Positions 20,626 to 21,009 of a stretch of 21,009 bases of DNA are shown piece after piece. Origin of the DNA: JAUSNA01 sp964511965 (GTDB taxonomy: Bacteria; Patescibacteriota; Microgenomatia; Levybacterales; GWA1-39-11). Position 1 is the first letter of the stretch, and each line of letters opens with the position of its first letter. Both the position numbers and the translations under genes were made by a program. The DNA lies in assembly GCA_964511965.1 (NCBI GenBank), contig CAZEGF010000017.1, positions 1-21,009 on the forward strand, in the 5' to 3' direction. The notes below the pieces were generated by a model that saw only the letters and a list, made by a program, of their open reading frames with translations, was not told the origin of the DNA and ran no database searches.

Positions 20626-20725
20626 CTTTACCCTTCGAGGTCTGAAAGGCCGAGAACGGGCAAAGGGACATACACTCAACGGTCACTTTACCCTTAGAAA
20701 CTTGCAAAGTTGATGATGGGCAAAG
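20626..20725 (+). repeat. Two 40-base structured elements with compensatory changes
   Basis: Elements at 20626-20665 and 20686-20725, both beginning CTTTACCC and ending GGGCAAAG, start exactly 60 bases apart. Their interiors differ in sequence yet fold alike: CTTT/AAAG, a conserved A-C mismatch, CCC/GGG, a one-base bulge, three pairs, a tandem G-A/A-G (positions 12-13 and 27-28), four pairs, and a five-base loop. Four of the inner pairs differ by double compensatory changes. The G-A tandem and G-U pairs make sense only for plus-strand RNA. They lie just upstream of the secE promoter. Confidence 0.6.
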
Positions 20726-20730
20726 TTCTC

Positions 20731-20759
20731 TTTACAAACCACCCTTACTCTAGTATAAT
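20731..20759 (+). promoter_or_regulatory. Sigma70-type promoter of secE
   Basis: TTTACA (20731-20736), exactly 17 bases, TATAAT (20754-20759). The start would be near 20766, giving a leader of about 50 bases. This is the best consensus match in the window and suits a secE-nusG transcription unit. Confidence 0.75.
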
Positions 20760-20815
20760 TTGTAGCTATATCCCAGATTAAGTCACGCTCTTGGATTATT
20801 TTGGAAAAAAGAAAA

Positions 20816-20995
20816 ATGAATATATTCAAATTTATAAATGAGGTTAGAACTGAAATTACAAAGGTAACGTGGCCAACAAGAGCTGATACTATCAGACTTA
20901 CGATAATAGTTCTGGCAATTTCTGTCGGAGTCGGACTCTATCTAGGAGGACTGGATATGATCTTTACACAAATGCTGAAATTGCTTGTTAGCTAG
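20816..20995 (+). CDS. secE: Preprotein translocase subunit SecE
   Basis: The essential small clamp subunit of the SecYEG channel. The ATG at 20816 gives 59 residues with the standard single-helix layout: amphipathic N-terminal helix FKFINEVRTEITKVTWPTR, containing the conserved E-x-x-K-V-T-W-P-x-R, then one transmembrane helix (about 28-50, LTIIVLAISVGVGLYLGGLD). A TTG at 20801 in frame would add five residues without benefit. nusG normally follows secE, but the window ends 14 bases after the stop, so this cannot be seen. It works with the signal peptidase, sortase and Dsb proteins encoded at the left end of the window in protein export and maturation. Confidence 0.95.
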   Translation: MNIFKFINEVRTEITKVTWPTRADTIRLTIIVLAISVGVGLYLGGLDMIFTQMLKLLVS

Positions 20996-21009
20996 AAGAA
21001 TTGAGAATT

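Noticed and set aside
1..21009. CRISPR arrays, insertion sequences, phage or integrase genes
   Set aside because: No regularly spaced repeats of sufficient length, no transposase or recombinase motifs, and no terminal repeats with target duplications were seen.

Overview
The window looks like a chromosomal segment of a small-genome bacterium of the Candidate Phyla Radiation (Patescibacteria), possibly the Microgenomates side. This is inferred from AT-rich sequence, tightly packed genes with convergent pairs that abut or overlap, short versions of core enzymes (TruB without a C-terminal extension, a 59-residue SecE), many unrecognised proteins, and several promoters whose -10 box sits only 6-8 bases before the start codon, which suggests leaderless mRNAs. 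No transposase, integrase, CRISPR array or phage gene was recognised.

Layout. 1-4310 is a cell-envelope block, mostly on the minus strand: the N-terminal part of signal peptidase I running off the left edge, an alpha/beta hydrolase (+) broken by an in-frame TAA, a DUF975-like membrane protein, a sortase, a Nudix hydrolase, and a translationally coupled DsbA-DsbB pair. 4457-4820 is a remarkable RNA locus: an intact tRNA-Arg(CCU) lies inside the D-loop of a second tRNA-like gene, which itself lies inside the anticodon loop of a third, degenerate one. 4849-7915 holds a cupin-like protein and a formyltransferase-like protein divergent from one shared promoter region, an endonuclease/exonuclease/phosphatase-family enzyme, and truB. 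7916-13987 holds a large unknown protein, ndk, two unknown proteins and a 718-residue protein whose active-site spacing matches the SelO protein-AMPylase family. 14004-20995 holds an M16 peptidase, argS, galU and secE.

Two stretches differ from the rest: about 15419-16029 (+) and 18340-19430 (-). They are richer in G+C, their genes have strong Shine-Dalgarno sequences (AGGAG/AGGAGG), and they carry many short stable hairpins. The stretch 15684-16029 folds into two apparent multi-branch junctions and looks more like a structured RNA than like protein-coding DNA. Between galU and secE lie two 40-base elements exactly 60 bases apart that share one secondary structure with four compensatory base-pair changes and a conserved tandem G-A/A-G internal loop.

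Together the recognised genes cover export and maturation of surface proteins (SecE, signal peptidase, sortase, DsbA/DsbB), translation (tRNA-Arg, ArgS, TruB), and nucleotide and sugar-nucleotide supply (Ndk, GalU, Nudix). All calls come from reading the sequence; no database search was run.
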